This document shows, piece after piece, positions 34,997 through 43,089 of a stretch of DNA of 64,000 bases (the stretch's first letter is position 1; every line of letters begins with the position of its first letter). This DNA is from CAYOHG01 sp964465125 (GTDB taxonomy: Bacteria > Planctomycetota > Phycisphaerae > UBA1845 > Fen-1342). The stretch lies in the NCBI GenBank assembly GCA_964465125.1, contig CAYXIO010000015.1:1-64000 (forward strand), written 5' to 3'. The notes beneath the pieces are model-generated. The model had not been told where the DNA came from, made no database searches, and worked only from the letters and a program-made list of their open reading frames with translations. The translations under genes were made by a program, and so were the position numbers.

Positions 34997-35662
34997 TCAG
35001 CGCCGCCGCAGCGCGGCGACCAGGGCGCCCAGCGCAAGCAGCGTCGCCGGCTCGGGCACGATGCCGATCTTGTCCACGTCGAAGGTGTAGCTGTGATCGA
35101 CGCCGGCGAGCGTCGCGGAGACGCTGACGCCGATCTGGATGTTCCCGACGTTGCTGAAAACGTCCTCGAACGGGAAGCCCTCGAGCACGATCTGCGGATT
35201 GCTCGGGTCGATCAGGAAGTCGATGTTCGTCCAGGTGTTCGGCATGACCGGGGCGAACTCGACCGCCGCCGCCCCGGGGAAATTGGCCGGAGTCGCGAAG
35301 CGCGCGAAGAACACCAGCGGCTCGGGCGCGTTGTGCCGCACGTTCATGCTGAAGTGCGTCACGCCTTCGGCGATCCAGTTGCCGACGAACGCGTCGCCGC
35401 TCGAGTTGTACGAGTCATGTCCGCGCAGAATGCTCGGCGTGGTGTTGGGGGTCGAATTGACGAAGTTGAACGGACCGGAGGCGTAGCTGCCTCCGTCAGG
35501 ACCGCCGGCGGACAGCCAGTCGAGCGGCACGGTGCCGGTCGAGTCGCGCCAGCTCGACGAGCTCGAGGAGAAGTCTTCGGTGAACGGCACGGCCGCCGCA
35601 GAGACCAGGCCCACGAACGCGATGGATGCGATGCCCGCGCAGAGCGAGTGAAATCGACGCAT
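34997..35662 (-). CDS. PEP-CTERM sorting-signal protein
   Basis: The 221-residue product has a signal peptide (IASIAFVGLVSAAAV), a Ser/Thr-rich beta-sandwich-like body and the C-terminal tripartite PEP-CTERM signal: VPEPATLLALGALVAA followed by LRRR. Such proteins are processed by an exosortase (EpsH/XrtA type) and are linked to exopolysaccharide. No exosortase gene is in the window. It is first in the run PEP-CTERM, dockerin protein, prepilin. An AGAAGGG site precedes the ATG. Confidence 0.88.
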   Translation of the reverse strand: MRRFHSLCAGIASIAFVGLVSAAAVPFTEDFSSSSSSWRDSTGTVPLDWLSAGGPDGGSYASGPFNFVNSTPNTTPSILRGHDSYNSSGDAFVGNWIAEGVTHFSMNVRHNAPEPLVFFARFATPANFPGAAAVEFAPVMPNTWTNIDFLIDPSNPQIVLEGFPFEDVFSNVGNIQIGVSVSATLAGVDHSYTFDVDKIGIVPEPATLLALGALVAALRRR

Positions 35663-35870
35663 GTTTTCCCTTCTTCTTTCCCGAACTTATGAACGCGCTG
35701 CGACGCGGCCTGCAACAGCGGGCCGGTAGCGCTTCGTGTAGGCAATGCATGCAGACGCGGGCCGGATGAGCCGACAAGTGTGCCGCCGGAATGCACCCGG
35801 CCGCGGCTGCGATGCCTGAACTAGAACCCAATCAGTAGAGTGAGGCCTTGAGCGAAACGTCCGCCGTACG

Positions 35871-36389
35871 TCAGGCCGCGCAGGGAGGGGCGCGATTGAC
35901 CGATCCGTGCGATAGCCAGCGCGGATCGCGAGGAGGCAGGAGATCGCGGCAGATGGCCGCAACGAATAGACGCAGGCCGCTGCCAGCTCCGCGCCGCGCG
36001 GTGGCCGTACGCCTCGCAGGGGCGTATCTGCGCAGCAGGAGCGTACCGGCCAACAGCGAAGCGCCGCTGGCCAGAACAATGGCCTGACCGGTGGTCAGAG
36101 AGTCGGGGGTGTGAGGCTGGGTGGAATCCAGCACGCGCGCGTGCAGCAGCACGACGCCGGCGGTGATCGCCAGGGCCGAACGGGCGTTCAGCTTCACCCG
36201 CAACCAAGGTACGTCGAGCAGCTTTAGGACGAAGAAGCTCTGCGAAAAGAGCAGAATCAGCGTGCCGAGCAGGTCCGTCGCCGACACGGCGCTGATCGTC
36301 GCTTTGACGTGGCCCGCCAGCAGGACGACCCACAGCGCCCGCCAGGCGAGCGAGTGCGACAAACGTGAATGAGTCGATGTCGACGTCAC
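35871..36389 (-). CDS. Small membrane protein, unknown function
   Basis: The 172-residue protein starts with GTG and has AAGGGA seven bases upstream. Four hydrophobic segments are visible: about residues 16-36, 40-58, 71-85 and 103-119. The tail after residue 122 is basic and less typical, so the real protein could end in a poorly conserved region. No motif is recognised. It lies downstream of heme oxygenase on the same strand with 129 bases between. Confidence 0.55.
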   Translation of the reverse strand: MTSTSTHSRLSHSLAWRALWVVLLAGHVKATISAVSATDLLGTLILLFSQSFFVLKLLDVPWLRVKLNARSALAITAGVVLLHARVLDSTQPHTPDSLTTGQAIVLASGASLLAGTLLLRRYAPARRTATARRGAGSGLRLFVAAICRDLLPPRDPRWLSHGSVNRAPPCAA

Positions 36390-36412
36390 GTTAGTGTCCC
36401 TTGGTACGACCA

Positions 36413-36437
36413 GGCGACTTGCGTGTCAAGTAAGCAA
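36413..36437. promoter_or_regulatory. Inverted repeat before the small membrane protein gene
   Basis: ACTTGC and GCAAGT flank 12 bases (plus strand ACTTGCGTGTCAAGTAAGC, then AAGT). The spacer contains, on the minus strand, TTGACA at 36424-36429; TACCAA lies 17 bases on but only 11 bases before the GTG start. The site could be an operator overlapping a -35 box or part of the end of the heme oxygenase transcript. Confidence 0.3.
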
Positions 36438-36518
36438 GTGACGTACCATTGCGGCCGGGCGGCAATTGTCCGCATCCGACAAATCGACTGAAAGCCGCGC
36501 CGCCCGCGGCGGCGCCCC

Positions 36519-37169
36519 TCAGGCAGTCTGCGGAACCGGTCGGCCGGCCGTGCTCCGGTGCAGCTCGTCGTCCAACTCGGCCACCCGGTCAAACGTGAAG
36601 CGCGCCGCCGAGACCATCGCGTCGCGCTCTTCAGCGCTGAACTCGACACGATCCATCCGCTCCTTGAACGCCACCCAGAGGCCGCGCTGCGCGTCGCCGT
36701 GCGGGTCGAGGTAGCGTAGCCCCGGCCCGGGAGCAAGCCCGAGCCCCTTCATCAGGGCCCGCGCGATGAAGCGGGCTCCGTTCTTGCTGCCTTCGAACAC
36801 ATAGAAGACCCCGAGGACGGCAGCGGGCTGCGCGTGCCTCCAGCGGCGGATTTCCGCGATCAGGGCCTGTGCGGAAGGCAGCGGCTCAATCGCATCGACG
36901 TTCACATCCAGCCATTGCAAGTCCGCGCGCAGGTTCGCTTCCTGAAGCAGGTTAGGCGGAATCAGGCCCGCGAGCCGCGAATCCCCTTCGACGATGGGAA
37001 CCGCTTCCGATTCGAGCGTCGAGTGAATGAGCAGACGTTGCCCCAGGTAGGCGGCGTACGTCTCGCGGGTAATGCGTCCGCTGGCCAGATTCTGCTCAAG
37101 CGGGCGCCCCTCGGCGCGCTTGTGATGCTCGCTTGTCTCGTCGCGAAGCCGCTGCATGATGCTCAACAT
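36519..37169 (-). CDS. Heme oxygenase (biliverdin-producing)
   Basis: The 216-residue, all-helical protein matches bacterial HO-1-type heme oxygenases, which open heme to biliverdin, CO and iron using O2 and a reductant. The proximal helix is LRDETSEHHKRAE, with His16 (H-x-x-A-E) as likely heme ligand, and the distal helix carries YVFEGSKNGARFIARAL with the glycine-rich bend. AGAGGGGA precedes the ATG at 37169; an upstream in-frame start is unlikely. It lies 40 bases behind a small membrane-protein gene and shares its promoter. Role: iron release or haem turnover, possibly bilin supply. Confidence 0.92.
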   Translation of the reverse strand: MLSIMQRLRDETSEHHKRAEGRPLEQNLASGRITRETYAAYLGQRLLIHSTLESEAVPIVEGDSRLAGLIPPNLLQEANLRADLQWLDVNVDAIEPLPSAQALIAEIRRWRHAQPAAVLGVFYVFEGSKNGARFIARALMKGLGLAPGPGLRYLDPHGDAQRGLWVAFKERMDRVEFSAEERDAMVSAARFTFDRVAELDDELHRSTAGRPVPQTA

Positions 37170-37209
37170 GGCACAATTCCCCTCTTTCCGCGATTCCACC
37201 CAGGGCGAG

Positions 37210-37350
37210 TCAACCGCAACTCTCAACGAGGATCACCGGCACGATGAGCCAGGCCAGCCCCTTGAAGAGAAAGAAGACGAAGCCGGCGATTCCGAGACGC
37301 CGAAACCACTCCTTGGTTCGTCGCAGGGTATCCGACGAGCTCTGCAACAC
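37210..37350 (-). CDS. 46-residue membrane peptide upstream of heme oxygenase
   Basis: From a GTG with AGAGG six bases upstream, the frame encodes a basic amphipathic start (DTLRRTKEWFRRLG) and one hydrophobic helix (IAGFVFFLFKGLAWLIVPV). The frame is open further upstream, but that part overlaps the promoter, so the GTG is preferred. It probably sits in the membrane next to heme oxygenase. No family was assigned with certainty. Confidence 0.6.
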   Translation of the reverse strand: MLQSSSDTLRRTKEWFRRLGIAGFVFFLFKGLAWLIVPVILVESCG

Positions 37351-37437
37351 GCCTCGCCTCTCTCGTCCGGCCCGGTAGCGGATTCTCGACGCTGATCCGC
37401 CGCGTGCAGAAGTTCTAATAGCAATACGCCTGGTTGA

Positions 37438-37466
37438 TATATAAAACACATGCGTGTCTGTGTCAA
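37438..37466 (-). promoter_or_regulatory. Strong sigma70-type promoter for the heme oxygenase unit
   Basis: On the minus strand a perfect TTGACA (37461-37466) is followed after 16-17 bases by TTATAT/TATATA (37438-37444). Inside the spacer lies the inverted repeat ACACGCATGTGT, which could be bound by a regulator. The leader before the small-peptide GTG is about 80 bases. Confidence 0.65.
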
Positions 37467-37597
37467 GTCACACACTGGCTGCGCGACTTTTCGTAGCGGC
37501 CTGCGGCGCTCCCCCGGTTTCCGACCGGTCTGCTTCGTCGGGTGACGAACGTCGAGCCTAGACCGTCCCGCGCGCGTTCTAACCAGTCAATCCTAAG

Positions 37598-38296
37598 CTA
37601 CTTGCGTACAAACAGTGTCTGTCCGGCTAGAGCGCCCAGATCGTCGCGCGCACAGGCGGCGATCGCGCTCGCAACCTCCTCTGGGTCGAGGACCGCCTCC
37701 GCCGGCAAATCCGGAAATCGCTCGCGCAGCATGCGCGTCTCGACTGCACCTGGCGCTACCGCGACCACGCGGATGCCGAACGGCTTGCCTTCCTCGTTCA
37801 TCGCTTGGGTGAACAGATTCACCCAGGCCTTGCACGCCCCGTACACGGCGAAACCGGGGAACGGCGACTGCGACGCGACCGAGGAGATGTTGACGATCAC
37901 GCCGCCTCCGCCGGTTCTCATCAGCGGCCAGACTTCGCGCGTCATGTAGAAAACCGACGAAATGTTGACGTCGACGCACGCGCGGAATTCCTCGTCCGTA
38001 AGCGCCTCGATCGGCGCCAGCGGGGCGGCGCCCGCGTTGTTCACCAGCACGTCTACCCGCCCGAAGCTTTCGCAGGCGGCGGCGATCACCCGCCGCGCGC
38101 CGGCGACCTGCGAGACATCCGCGACGACCGCTTCGCAGAGAGCGCCTTCCTCGCGAACGCACTGCTGCGCTTCCATCAACGCCGCCTCACCGCGCGCCGC
38201 CAGCACCAGGTTCGCCCCTTCGCGCGCGAAGGCCATCGCCGCGGCCCGTCCGATTCCCAGACTCCCGCCCGTAATGACGCAGGTGCGTGCGGACAT
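37598..38296 (-). CDS. Short-chain dehydrogenase/reductase
   Basis: The 232-residue protein has the SDR hallmarks: cofactor loop TGGSLGIGRA, VLVNNAGAAP, the catalytic Ser in NISSVAS and Tyr-x3-Lys in YGACKAW. The Arg after the first beta strand (ARGEA) suggests NADP(H). A GAGGAG site six bases before the ATG at 38296 supports this start. Substrate unknown. It is transcribed away from the PTPS-aldehyde dehydrogenase group. Confidence 0.93.
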   Translation of the reverse strand: MSARTCVITGGSLGIGRAAAMAFAREGANLVLAARGEAALMEAQQCVREEGALCEAVVADVSQVAGARRVIAAACESFGRVDVLVNNAGAAPLAPIEALTDEEFRACVDVNISSVFYMTREVWPLMRTGGGGVIVNISSVASQSPFPGFAVYGACKAWVNLFTQAMNEEGKPFGIRVVAVAPGAVETRMLRERFPDLPAEAVLDPEEVASAIAACARDDLGALAGQTLFVRK

Positions 38297-38439
38297 GTGT
38301 GCTCCTCGACGCGGACTCGAATGACGCTCGCTCAGTCGCCCCGCGGGGACGATAGGTAGCCGCGCCGGTCGGGTCAAACCCGCAGACGATCAGCGCGAGA
38401 TCGCCCCGCCGGCGACGCCCGCCAGCTACAATCACCGGC

Positions 38440-39246
38440 ATGATCCGGCTGACGCGCGAAGTTCGCTTTTCGGTAGACCGCGACTGGGCCGGGCACATCG
38501 AGTTCTCGCGCCCCGTGACCAATTCCTGGGGCGGCTGGCCCAGCGCTGTCGGGCTGGTGCCCTTTCTGTGCCTGCGCGCCACCATCAGCGGCGAGCCCGA
38601 CCGCGAGACCGGCTACGTCTGCAACATTACGCTGCTGGATCAGTTGCTTCGGGCACACGCCATCCCCTACGCCGCCGAGCAACTGCGGGCGCGCGGCTGG
38701 CGGCTGTCCGCGGAGAACCTGCTGCGGGCGATCCGCGCGCAGGTTGTGCGGCGAACCCCGACGAATACGCACATGGCCCGGCTGGAGTTGGCCTGCACGC
38801 CGCACTTGAGCTACGCCATCGACGAGAGGGACCCGAGCATGGTGGAGCTGACACAGCAATTCGAGTTTTCGGCCGCGCATCGCCTGCACTGCCCGCGGCT
38901 CAGCGATGAAGAGAACCGCCGCATCTTCGGCAAGTGCAACAACCCCAACGGCCACGGCCACAATTATCTTGTCGAGGTGACGGTTGCGGGCGAGCCGGAC
39001 CCGGACAGCGGCGCGGTGCTTCCGCTCCCGCAATTCGAGCAGATCGTCAGGCAGAGGGTGATCGACGTGTTCGATCACACGCACCTGAACGCGGACACGG
39101 AGCCGTTTGGCACGCTCAACCCCAGCGTCGAGAACATCGCCCGGGTCATCTGGGGCCTGCTCGCCGGTGAGGTCGGCCCGGCCCGGTTGCGGCGGGTTCG
39201 AGTTCACGAGACGCCCAAGACCTGGGCCGACTACCAGGAAGATTGA
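38440..39246 (+). CDS. Tandem 6-pyruvoyl-tetrahydropterin synthase / QueD-like protein
   Basis: The 268-residue protein is twice the usual length. Residues 135-268 form a complete PTPS/QueD domain: FSAAHRLH (zinc His147), GKCNNPNGHGHNY (catalytic Cys166, zinc His172 and His174), FDHTHLN (Asp212-His213) and VHETPKTW. Residues 1-130 resemble a second copy (FSVDRDWAGHIEF, ATISGEPDRETGYVCNI) that lacks the zinc histidines. QueD makes 6-carboxy-tetrahydropterin for queuosine; PTPS acts in pterin synthesis. Which reaction applies cannot be decided from sequence. The next gene starts 83 bases downstream. Confidence 0.85.
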   Translation: MIRLTREVRFSVDRDWAGHIEFSRPVTNSWGGWPSAVGLVPFLCLRATISGEPDRETGYVCNITLLDQLLRAHAIPYAAEQLRARGWRLSAENLLRAIRAQVVRRTPTNTHMARLELACTPHLSYAIDERDPSMVELTQQFEFSAAHRLHCPRLSDEENRRIFGKCNNPNGHGHNYLVEVTVAGEPDPDSGAVLPLPQFEQIVRQRVIDVFDHTHLNADTEPFGTLNPSVENIARVIWGLLAGEVGPARLRRVRVHETPKTWADYQED

Positions 39247-39329
39247 GCGGCGCGCGGGCACGCCTCGAAGCGGATTCCGCCGGGGATAGATTCTGTCGCG
39301 GCCCTGGTCCGCGATGAAGAGGGCCGAAC

Positions 39330-40766
39330 ATGTTGAGGATTCCGATTCTCCGGCACGGGCGGGTGTACTTCAGCGCCGAGTCTGCGCTGCTCGTGCACCA
39401 CGCGACCGGCACGCCGCTGGCCGAAGTCAGCCAGGCCAACCCGGGTCTGATCGTGCGCGACATTCATCACATGGATTCGCATGTGCTGGAGCCGTTTACG
39501 GTCGGTGAGCTGATCGGCATGTGCCGCCGAGCCGCGGACATCTTCATGGACTCGACGCTGGCCGGCGGCGAAGAGGCGCAGAGCTTCGACGAGTACATTT
39601 GCAACCTGTCCGCGACGACGGGGATGCCGGTCGGTTATTGCCGAAGCAACGCGGCCAAGATCGCGCGGGTGTTGTCCGAGATGGACAGCGTGCTCGCGGG
39701 TCTGACGCGCGGAATCAGCCTGGACATTCTCGATGACGGCTACGGCTCGCAGAACGGTCACACGCTGAGTTTCTTTCGAGCGGGTCGCCTCTTCGGCGCG
39801 GTGCTTCCGAGCAATTCGCCGGGCGTTCATTCGCTGTGGCTGCCGGCGTTGCCCCTGAAGGCGCCCGTGGTGCTCAAGCCGGGGCGCGAAGAGCCCTGGA
39901 CGCCGCTGCGCATCATCCAGTCGCTCGTTGCGGCCGGATTGCCCGCCGAGGCGTTCGGCTTCTATCCCACCGATCATGCCGGCGCCAACGAGCTGCTCTA
40001 CCACGTGGACCGCGGCATGCTCTTCGGCGACGCGGCGACGACCGCGGCCTGGCGCGGCGACCCGCGCATTGAGCTGCACGGCCCCGGCTACAGCAAGATC
40101 CTGCTGGGCGACGACTGCGCCGACGATTGGGAGAGGCACGTCGAGTTGATGGTGACGTCGATTGCGGCCAACGGCGGGCGCTCGTGCATCAACGCCTCAG
40201 CGGTCTGGACACCCCGCCACGGGCGCAAGATCGCCGCCGCTCTGGCCCAGCGGCTCGCCAAGGTGCGCGCCTTGCCCGTGGACGACGAACGGGCCGAGTT
40301 GGCGGCGTTCGCCAATCCCCGCACGGCAGAGGCGATCTCCAGCATGATCGACGCCGGTCTGCGCGCGCCGGGCGCGGTCGACGTCAGCGAGCTGGCGCGC
40401 GGCGGTCCGCGCCTGGTGCGTGACGGACGAATCGCCTACCTGCTGCCGACCGTGGTCTGGTGCGAGCCCGATGCCGCGAATCCCGCGGCGCATCCGCTCG
40501 CCAACCGCGAGTTCCTTTTCCCCTACGCGTCGGTGATTGAATGCCCGGTGGCCGACATGCCGCGCTGCATCGGCCCGACGCTGGTGGTCAGCGCCGTCAG
40601 CCAGGATCGTCGCTTCGCCGATGCGCTGATGGCCTCTGCCAACGTCGACCGGCTGAACGTGGGCCCGATTCCGACCTGGCGGATCGGTTGGGACCAGCCG
40701 CACGAAGGGAACCTCTTCGAGCTGCTCTATCGCCAGCGCGCGTTTCAGATCGAGCCGGCGGCATGA
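39330..40766 (+). CDS. Aldehyde dehydrogenase family protein
   Basis: The 478-residue protein has the ALDH catalytic cysteine in ANGGRSCINASAVW and the cofactor-domain stretch FGAVLPSNSPGVHSLWLPAL, VVLKPGREEPWTP. The N-terminus (to ~130) is unusual for ALDH and a classical glutamate loop is not obvious, so it may be an acyl-CoA- or acyl-AMP-using reductase type (compare LuxC-like enzymes). The stop overlaps the ATG of the alcohol dehydrogenase gene, suggesting a two-step acyl/aldehyde/alcohol conversion. Confidence 0.85.
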   Translation: MLRIPILRHGRVYFSAESALLVHHATGTPLAEVSQANPGLIVRDIHHMDSHVLEPFTVGELIGMCRRAADIFMDSTLAGGEEAQSFDEYICNLSATTGMPVGYCRSNAAKIARVLSEMDSVLAGLTRGISLDILDDGYGSQNGHTLSFFRAGRLFGAVLPSNSPGVHSLWLPALPLKAPVVLKPGREEPWTPLRIIQSLVAAGLPAEAFGFYPTDHAGANELLYHVDRGMLFGDAATTAAWRGDPRIELHGPGYSKILLGDDCADDWERHVELMVTSIAANGGRSCINASAVWTPRHGRKIAAALAQRLAKVRALPVDDERAELAAFANPRTAEAISSMIDAGLRAPGAVDVSELARGGPRLVRDGRIAYLLPTVVWCEPDAANPAAHPLANREFLFPYASVIECPVADMPRCIGPTLVVSAVSQDRRFADALMASANVDRLNVGPIPTWRIGWDQPHEGNLFELLYRQRAFQIEPAA

Positions 40767-41953
40767 GCCCCGACGGTCCTTCAGCGCCGCCCTTCGATGC
40801 GAACTCGCCGCTCGGCGAGGTGATTCGCGCCCGGCTGGACGATTCTCCCGTGCGCGTCGACTTTGCCGCCGGCGCGCTCCAGCGACTGGGCGCGCGCGCG
40901 GCCGAGCGCGGCGCACGCCGGGCGCTGCTCGTGGCGGATCCCGCCATGCGCGCGCCGGGTTTTCTGAACACTGCGCTCCATGCCCTTGCCAGTGCGGGAG
41001 TCGAGTTCTGCGTGTTCGAGCGGCTCACGCCCAACCCGACGACGCGCACGGTGGCGGATGCCGTCGCGTTCGTGGGCGGCCGGCCGATCGACTTCGTCGT
41101 CGCGCTCGGCGGCGGCAGCGCCATGGACTGCGCCAAGGGCGCGAACCTGCTGCTCACGAACGGCGGGGCGCTGCGCGACTATCGCGGCACGAACCGCGCA
41201 GCGCTGCCGATGCTGCCGTCGATCCTGATTCCGACGACCGCGGGCACCGGCAGCGAAGCCCAGTCCTTCGCCCTGATCAGCGACGAGCACACGCACGAGA
41301 AGATGGCCTGCGGCGATCGTCGCCAGCCGGGCCAGGGCGGGCTTCGCCCGTGCGTCGCGATCCTCGACCCGGACCTGACGCGCACGCAGCCGCTCGGCGT
41401 CGCCGCGGCGACCGGCATCGACGCGCTCACGCACGCGGTCGAATCGGCCGGCTGCCATGCTCGCACTGAATCGTCGCGCGCCCTCGCGCGCCTGGCTTGG
41501 CAGCTTCTCTCGGGCTCGTTCGCGCACAGTCTGGAGCAGCCTGAGGATGATGCGGCGCGGGCGGCGATGCTGCTGGGCGCGCATCTGGCGGGCGCCGCGA
41601 TCGAGGCTTCGATGCTGGGTGCGGCGCACGCCTGCGCCAATCCGCTGACGGCTCGGTTTGACATCACGCACGGGATCGCCGTCGGGCTGATGCTGCCTCA
41701 CGTCATTCGATTCAACGTGTCCGGCGGCGCCAACCCCTACGCCGACCTCGCAGCCGATCCGGCGGATCTGCTGACCGCCTTTTGCAGGATGCACGCCGTC
41801 GCCGGACTGCCGTGCCGCCTGAGCGAGCTCGGCATTCCGTCGAGCGCGCTGCCGGAGCTGGCCCGCGAGGCCGCCGAGCAGTGGACGGCGCGCTTCAACC
41901 CGGTTCCGGTCGGGTTGGAGGAACTGCTGACGATGTACGGCGAGGCCTATTGA
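40763..41953 (+). CDS. Iron-containing alcohol dehydrogenase
   Basis: The 396-residue protein shows the group III ADH pattern: VVALGGGSAMDCAKG (NAD-binding), PTTAGTGSEAQ, then metal-binding residues in GIDALTHAVES, GAAHACANPL and DITHGIAVGLMLPHV. It overlaps the ALDH gene by ATGA and its TGA overlaps the ATG of mutY by one base. It likely interconverts an aldehyde and alcohol with its neighbour; the substrate is unknown. Confidence 0.93.
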   Translation: MSPDGPSAPPFDANSPLGEVIRARLDDSPVRVDFAAGALQRLGARAAERGARRALLVADPAMRAPGFLNTALHALASAGVEFCVFERLTPNPTTRTVADAVAFVGGRPIDFVVALGGGSAMDCAKGANLLLTNGGALRDYRGTNRAALPMLPSILIPTTAGTGSEAQSFALISDEHTHEKMACGDRRQPGQGGLRPCVAILDPDLTRTQPLGVAAATGIDALTHAVESAGCHARTESSRALARLAWQLLSGSFAHSLEQPEDDAARAAMLLGAHLAGAAIEASMLGAAHACANPLTARFDITHGIAVGLMLPHVIRFNVSGGANPYADLAADPADLLTAFCRMHAVAGLPCRLSELGIPSSALPELAREAAEQWTARFNPVPVGLEELLTMYGEAY

Positions 41954-43089
41954 TGTCGCGCAGGCGGGACAGCGCCGGCAGCGTTTCGTTCGCCGCCGCC
42001 CGCCGCGCGCTGCTGACCTGGTTTCGTCGTCGTCGGCGTGACCTTCCGTGGCGGCGCAGCTCGGACGCGTTTCGCATCTGGGTTTCGGAGATCATGCTTC
42101 AGCAGACGCGGGTCGATTCGGTGATTCCCTATTACGAACGGTTCGTCAGCGCGCTGCCCGATGTTTTCGCGCTGGCGCGGGCTCCGCTGGAGCGTGTGCT
42201 CGAGCTGTGGGCGGGACTCGGCTACTACCGTCGGGCGCGCAACCTGCACGCCGCCGCCCGGCAGATCGTGTCGCGCGACGCCGGGCGGCTTCCGCGCGAC
42301 GCCGAGGCCTGGCAGGCGCTGCCCGGCGTCGGGCGCTACACCGCCGCCGCGATCGCCAGCATTGCATTCGACCAGCCGGTCGCCGCGCTGGACGGCAACA
42401 TTCAGCGTGTGTTGGCGCGGTTCTTCACGGTCGCTCAGCCGATCGACCTCCCCGCGACGACCCGCCGGCTTTGGGCGCATGCCGAGGAGTTCCTTGATCC
42501 GCGTTCTCCGGGCGATTTCAACCAAGCGCTGATGGAGCTCGGGGCGACGATCTGCACCCCGCGCAGCCCGGCATGTGCGGCGTGTCCCCTGCGACGCGCG
42601 TGCCGAGCCGTCGCTGAAGATCGCCAAGCCGAGCTGCCGCGCCGCTCGGCCCACCGAAAGCCTGTGCGCGTGACCGCGATCGCGCTGGCCGTGGTTCGCG
42701 GCGATGCGTGCCTGCTGGTGCGTCGCCCGGCCCGCGGACTGCTCGGGGGGCTTTGGTGCCTGCCGCAATTCGAGCTCAACGAGCTGCCGACGACGCGCAC
42801 GGCGGAGCGGCGCCTGCTGCGTGAGCGCCTCGGCGCAGCCGCGCTACCAGGCTCCGTGCGAAAGCTGGGTTGCCTTCGGCACGCGTTCACGCACCGGCAC
42901 CTGGAGCTGCACGTCTACCGCTGCGAGTTGAACGGGCCGCTGCGCATGGACGGCCCGGAGATGCGATGGCAGAACCTGTCCGAATCGCCGCGCGGAATCG
43001 TTGCGCGTCTCGACGCCCGAGCGCTGGACCTGGTGATCCGTCAATCGGCCGAGCCGGCCTCGCCTCCGTCGGCGCGGGCTCGACGATAG
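41953..43089 (+). CDS. mutY: A/G-specific adenine glycosylase
   Basis: The 378-residue protein is MutY, which removes A mispaired with 8-oxoG. Visible are SEIMLQQTRVDSVIPYY (catalytic Glu), the HhH LPGVGRYTAAAI, the Asp of ALDGNIQRVLAR, the 4Fe-4S motif C-x6-C-x2-C-x5-C (CTPRSPACAACPLRRAC) and a C-terminal NUDIX-like 8-oxoG-recognition domain starting at VTAIALAVVRGD. Its ATG overlaps the ADH stop by one base. The last 49 bases overlap the 3' end of the convergent gspM gene. Confidence 0.96.
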   Translation: MSRRRDSAGSVSFAAARRALLTWFRRRRRDLPWRRSSDAFRIWVSEIMLQQTRVDSVIPYYERFVSALPDVFALARAPLERVLELWAGLGYYRRARNLHAAARQIVSRDAGRLPRDAEAWQALPGVGRYTAAAIASIAFDQPVAALDGNIQRVLARFFTVAQPIDLPATTRRLWAHAEEFLDPRSPGDFNQALMELGATICTPRSPACAACPLRRACRAVAEDRQAELPRRSAHRKPVRVTAIALAVVRGDACLLVRRPARGLLGGLWCLPQFELNELPTTRTAERRLLRERLGAAALPGSVRKLGCLRHAFTHRHLELHVYRCELNGPLRMDGPEMRWQNLSESPRGIVARLDARALDLVIRQSAEPASPPSARARR

